6,404 nt of DNA, from assembly GCA_024277475.1 (NCBI GenBank), contig JAJRVC010000044.1, positions 1-6,404 of the forward strand. Reading direction: 5' to 3'. The notes under the pieces are model-generated. The model was given only the letters and a program-made list of their open reading frames with translations, was not told the origin of the DNA and did not search any database. The stretch's first letter is position 1; every line of letters starts with the position of its first letter. Of the stretch, positions 3,921-6,404 are shown in pieces. A program made the position numbers and the translations under genes. The stretch comes from Deltaproteobacteria bacterium. Its GTDB lineage: Bacteria > Desulfobacterota > Desulfobacteria > Desulfobacterales > JAFDCJ01.

Positions 3921-6065
3921 TCAACACGAGTTCTCAACTATTTTGGTAATCACGAGGGTGAGATCATCTTCCTGCTCTTTGCGGCCGCGAAACTCTTCCA
4001 CTGCATCCAGGACAGACAACACAATCGTTCGGGCGGATTCGCTGCAATTGGTGTGAATGACTTGTTGCACTCTTTCTTTGCCGAATAATTCTCCTTGAGC
4101 GCTACGTGCTTCCCAGATACCGTCGGTACCCAGGAAAATGATTTGCCCGGGTTTGATGTCACAGGATGATGCTGTGTAAATCGCATCCCGGGAAATGCCA
4201 AGCGCCACCCCATTTCCGTCATCAAGGCTGCTGAATGAATCGGTGTCAGGGTCGTACAGGATGGCCGGATCATGCCCCGCCCGCACCCAGTCCATACGAT
4301 TCTCACCCCGGTCAATACGGGTCAGAAACATCGTCATGAATTGGGCTGAGTCTTCAACATCCTTTACGAATTCCCGGTTGACATCGGTGACGATGTCGCC
4401 CAACGTTCCGGGCATCGTCACCCGCAAACGCAAAAACCCGCGGGCCGTTGCCATCAAAAGGGCCGATGGATTTCCATGTCCGACCACATCTCCTACCACC
4501 AGGCACAATTTGCTCTGGTTCTCTTTATCGATACAGAGATAATCAAAATAGTCCCCGCCGGTTTCATCACTGAAAAGGGTCATCCCGAATATATCCAAAC
4601 CCGGAAGCTCCGGAGGCTTGTCCGGCAAAAGATTTTGTTGGACCTCCATGGCCACCTCAAGGGAACGGCGCATTTTGTAATCTTCTTTTAGCCGTGGTCC
4701 GACCCGATTGACAACTTGCCCCATATCTCCGAACTCATCTTTGGATTTGATGTTCACACGAGCCTCAAAATCTCCCAGGCCAAGTTTTTGAACGGCCCGG
4801 GAAAGCTCTTCCAGCGGTCTGGTAACGGTTCGCGAAAATGTCAGCGCCAGGGCAGTGGCCACTAAAACCAGAAAAACCAAAAACCCGGCGGTGTAATTTT
4901 CCACCTTTGCGAGGCGATTTTTTATGGATTCCAGCACCTGATGGTTTTGCCGGAGTATCTCATCGCGGGGGACAATAAAAATATAGGCAGTTCCCTGATG
5001 CGGCAAAGGGCCATAGAGCCAGTAACTCATCTGACCCTGGTATGGCATTTCGCGAATACGGTGCTGCCGGATAGCAATATCTTTAAGCAATGCTTTAAAT
5101 TGACCGGTGTCAGATGTGATTAGCCACGGGTTGTCATCATCGGGGGCCCGGGCCGGCGTCATTGTGGCTGAATACTTTACCCGGCTAAGTATTTTGATTC
5201 CTACCTGACCGGATGTCGGTTTGGAAGCCAGCGTGCCCAGGAGGGCAATAGTATTCGGTGGTATTTCGTAAATAAACAATGCCGGTTCAAGCAAACTGTC
5301 CAGCGGGACCACAAAGCTTAATACTGCCTGAATGTTTTCGTCAGTCTGCTCTACCGGCAAAGAAACGGCCATCACGTCACGGCCGCTGATCGGATCGATG
5401 TAAGGCTGGGACCATGACGTTAGATTATCTTTCAGGGCGGATTGATACCAAATTTGTTGCCTGGCATCGGATACAGTCGAAAATTTCCGGTTGCAGGGAT
5501 AAACGCTGTAAATACCGCTTTCCAAACCGATGTATTGCCACAGGACCCGTTGGCCTAGATATTCAGAAACTTTTTGATGACTGTCAATCATTCCTGGCAG
5601 CTGGGTCAGATAGATTTCAGCATTTTCGATACCGGTGTCTGCAGGTACCGCAAAACATTGTCTGGAATAATCGGAAGAAAGCGTATCGGTACCATCTTTG
5701 GCGGAACCGTTAAAATCGTGCGGTAAATAGGTAAAATCGTGCGGTAAATAGGTTTTCTTATCTTGTGGCAATTGGGTGGTTTTTTTTCCCGAAAGAATAT
5801 TTTGCAGAATACCCCGTTTGGCCTCAAACATCTGGAAAGCGAGTGCTATCTCTACCTCTTCACGGCTTTTCCCCAGAAGGTTGGAATACCCCTCCATCAT
5901 CATCTGCAATCGATTTTTTACTTCTCTTTCCTGGTTTAATTCTACCTGAGCTGTAAGCGCCTTTGACATGATGCGGACATTGTGAATGCCGAAAGTTCTC
6001 AAGCCGACAATCGGGATAATTGAAATGGCAAGAAGCAAAATCAACAGTTTCCAGCGAAATTTCAT
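3921..6065 (-). CDS. membrane-bound sensor phosphatase: Cache-like sensor, HAMP, SpoIIE/PP2C
   Basis: A 714-residue inner-membrane protein that should dephosphorylate phosphoserine or phosphothreonine on a partner, in this family typically a STAS-type anti-anti-sigma protein. TM1 is at about 7-23 and TM2 at about 392-410, enclosing a large periplasmic region. That region contains a Cache-like signature (IWYQSALKDN, then WSQPYIDPISGRDVMAVSLPV, about 205-237). HAMP follows at about 411-462 (TRPLEEL, DEFGDM). The phosphatase domain (about 470-714) keeps all expected metal-binding aspartates: GGDYFDY (Asp505), GDVVGHG (Asp526), GTDGIWE (Asp648) and EDDLTLV (Asp701). The start ATG 6065 has GGA about 8 nt upstream and lies 22 nt after the preceding frame's stop, so an operon is likely. 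Oddities are a 7-residue tandem duplication near residues 105-118 and no partner gene in view. Domain calls are firm; ligand and partner are unknown. Confidence 0.95.
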   Translation of the reverse strand: MKFRWKLLILLLAISIIPIVGLRTFGIHNVRIMSKALTAQVELNQEREVKNRLQMMMEGYSNLLGKSREEVEIALAFQMFEAKRGILQNILSGKKTTQLPQDKKTYLPHDFTYLPHDFNGSAKDGTDTLSSDYSRQCFAVPADTGIENAEIYLTQLPGMIDSHQKVSEYLGQRVLWQYIGLESGIYSVYPCNRKFSTVSDARQQIWYQSALKDNLTSWSQPYIDPISGRDVMAVSLPVEQTDENIQAVLSFVVPLDSLLEPALFIYEIPPNTIALLGTLASKPTSGQVGIKILSRVKYSATMTPARAPDDDNPWLITSDTGQFKALLKDIAIRQHRIREMPYQGQMSYWLYGPLPHQGTAYIFIVPRDEILRQNHQVLESIKNRLAKVENYTAGFLVFLVLVATALALTFSRTVTRPLEELSRAVQKLGLGDFEARVNIKSKDEFGDMGQVVNRVGPRLKEDYKMRRSLEVAMEVQQNLLPDKPPELPGLDIFGMTLFSDETGGDYFDYLCIDKENQSKLCLVVGDVVGHGNPSALLMATARGFLRLRVTMPGTLGDIVTDVNREFVKDVEDSAQFMTMFLTRIDRGENRMDWVRAGHDPAILYDPDTDSFSSLDDGNGVALGISRDAIYTASSCDIKPGQIIFLGTDGIWEARSAQGELFGKERVQQVIHTNCSESARTIVLSVLDAVEEFRGRKEQEDDLTLVITKIVENSC
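5711..5752. repeat. perfect 21-bp tandem duplication inside the phosphatase gene
   Basis: Two identical 21-bp units (5711-5731 and 5732-5752) lie head to tail. Because 21 is a multiple of three the frame is kept, and the protein gains the doubled segment TYLPHDFTYLPHDF (residues 105-118) in the periplasmic region before the Cache-like core. Perfect identity points to a recent slippage event. Confidence 0.9.
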
Positions 6066-6087
6066 TTATCATTTCCGTGAGCGTCAA

Positions 6088-6404
6088 TCAGCTTGTAATT
6101 ACCCGGGCTCCAACCACCATGTCATCCCCGAGTTTTTCGAGTAGCGCAAAGGTTTCAAGGTTCGGATACAGTCGGCCTTGAAGTGCCATCGAAATCCAGC
6201 CATTCTCTTCAGAGACAACAATAACCAGGGCATCACTTACCTGCCAGAGACCGTGGAATTCCAGTTCTTCGGAGTATTCTAAAAATATTTTTATAGATTT
6301 TTTAAAGATCGCGAGACCGCCTTGGCCAATCGTTGTGAACAGGGTATCAGTGCTGCCATACGGGCATCATAGAATTGAAAATCGTCCTCACTGCCATAAA
6401 GGTA
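6088..6404 (-). CDS. 3' part of an unrecognised gene with a broken reading frame; weak DAC-like C-terminus
   Basis: Upstream of the phosphatase, the minus strand holds protein-like sequence in two frames. From the window edge (6404) the frame reads YLYGSEDDFQFYDARMAA and then turns unlike protein, stopping at 6291-6293. From 6366 down to the TGA at 6088-6090 a second frame reads TDTLFTTIGQGGLAIFKK, later SDALVIVVSEENGWISMA and LQGRLYPNLETFALLEKL. This second frame has no ATG, GTG or TTG start before ATG 6189, so it cannot be a complete gene. A single -1 shift near 6354-6357 would join the two parts. Either a base is missing (mutation or assembly error) or frameshifting occurs. The string SDALVIVVSEE.G.IS resembles the end of DAC (diadenylate cyclase, DisA_N) domains, but the preceding GTRHRAA motif of that family is not seen in place. 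The function call is tentative. Confidence 0.5.

Overview
The window looks like chromosomal DNA of a Gram-negative, probably anaerobic bacterium of the Desulfobacterota (deltaproteobacterial sulfate-reducer type). This is an inference. It rests on balanced base composition, an orphan sigma54 activator with a cysteine-rich PAS domain, a membrane Cache-HAMP-SpoIIE phosphatase, and intergenic CACAGAG-type and GTTCA-type repeats that I associate with that group. No phage, transposase, CRISPR, tRNA or rRNA signal was found.

Layout. (1) Positions 1-963, minus strand: a compact run of a thioredoxin with an unusual CIPC active site (634-963), a small basic protein of unknown function (311-574), and a classical CGPC thioredoxin cut by the window start (1-280). 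(2) Positions 1101-1488, minus: a 105-residue helical protein with its own hairpin terminator, upstream of the thioredoxin run. (3) Positions 1489-2226: a long non-coding region between divergent genes. It holds a near-consensus sigma54-type promoter facing the 105-residue gene, a cluster of TAACG palindromes 130-260 bp upstream of that promoter, a CACAGAG repeat, an 86-bp inverted-repeat element and a sigma70-like promoter facing right. (4) Positions 2227-3630, plus: an orphan sigma54-dependent activator (PAS, AAA+, Fis-type HTH) with six cysteines in its PAS region. (5) Positions 3631-3920: a convergent intergenic stretch bounded by GTTCA-type inverted repeats. (6) Positions 3921-6065, minus: a membrane-anchored SpoIIE/PP2C serine phosphatase with all metal-binding aspartates. 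(7) Positions 6088-6404, minus: the 3' part of an upstream gene whose reading frame is broken by an apparent 1-nt shift. Its tail faintly resembles the end of diadenylate cyclase (DAC) domains.

How the parts may work together. The most interesting reading is a candidate redox regulon. The cysteine-rich PAS activator would bind the TAACG palindromes and switch on the divergent 105-residue gene from the sigma54-type promoter. The neighbouring thioredoxins fit a thiol-redox theme. This is a hypothesis from motif placement only; the -12 element of the promoter lacks the usual C. The phosphatase, possibly in an operon with the frame-broken gene, looks like a separate signalling unit: periplasmic sensing coupled to dephosphorylation of an unseen anti-anti-sigma-type partner.
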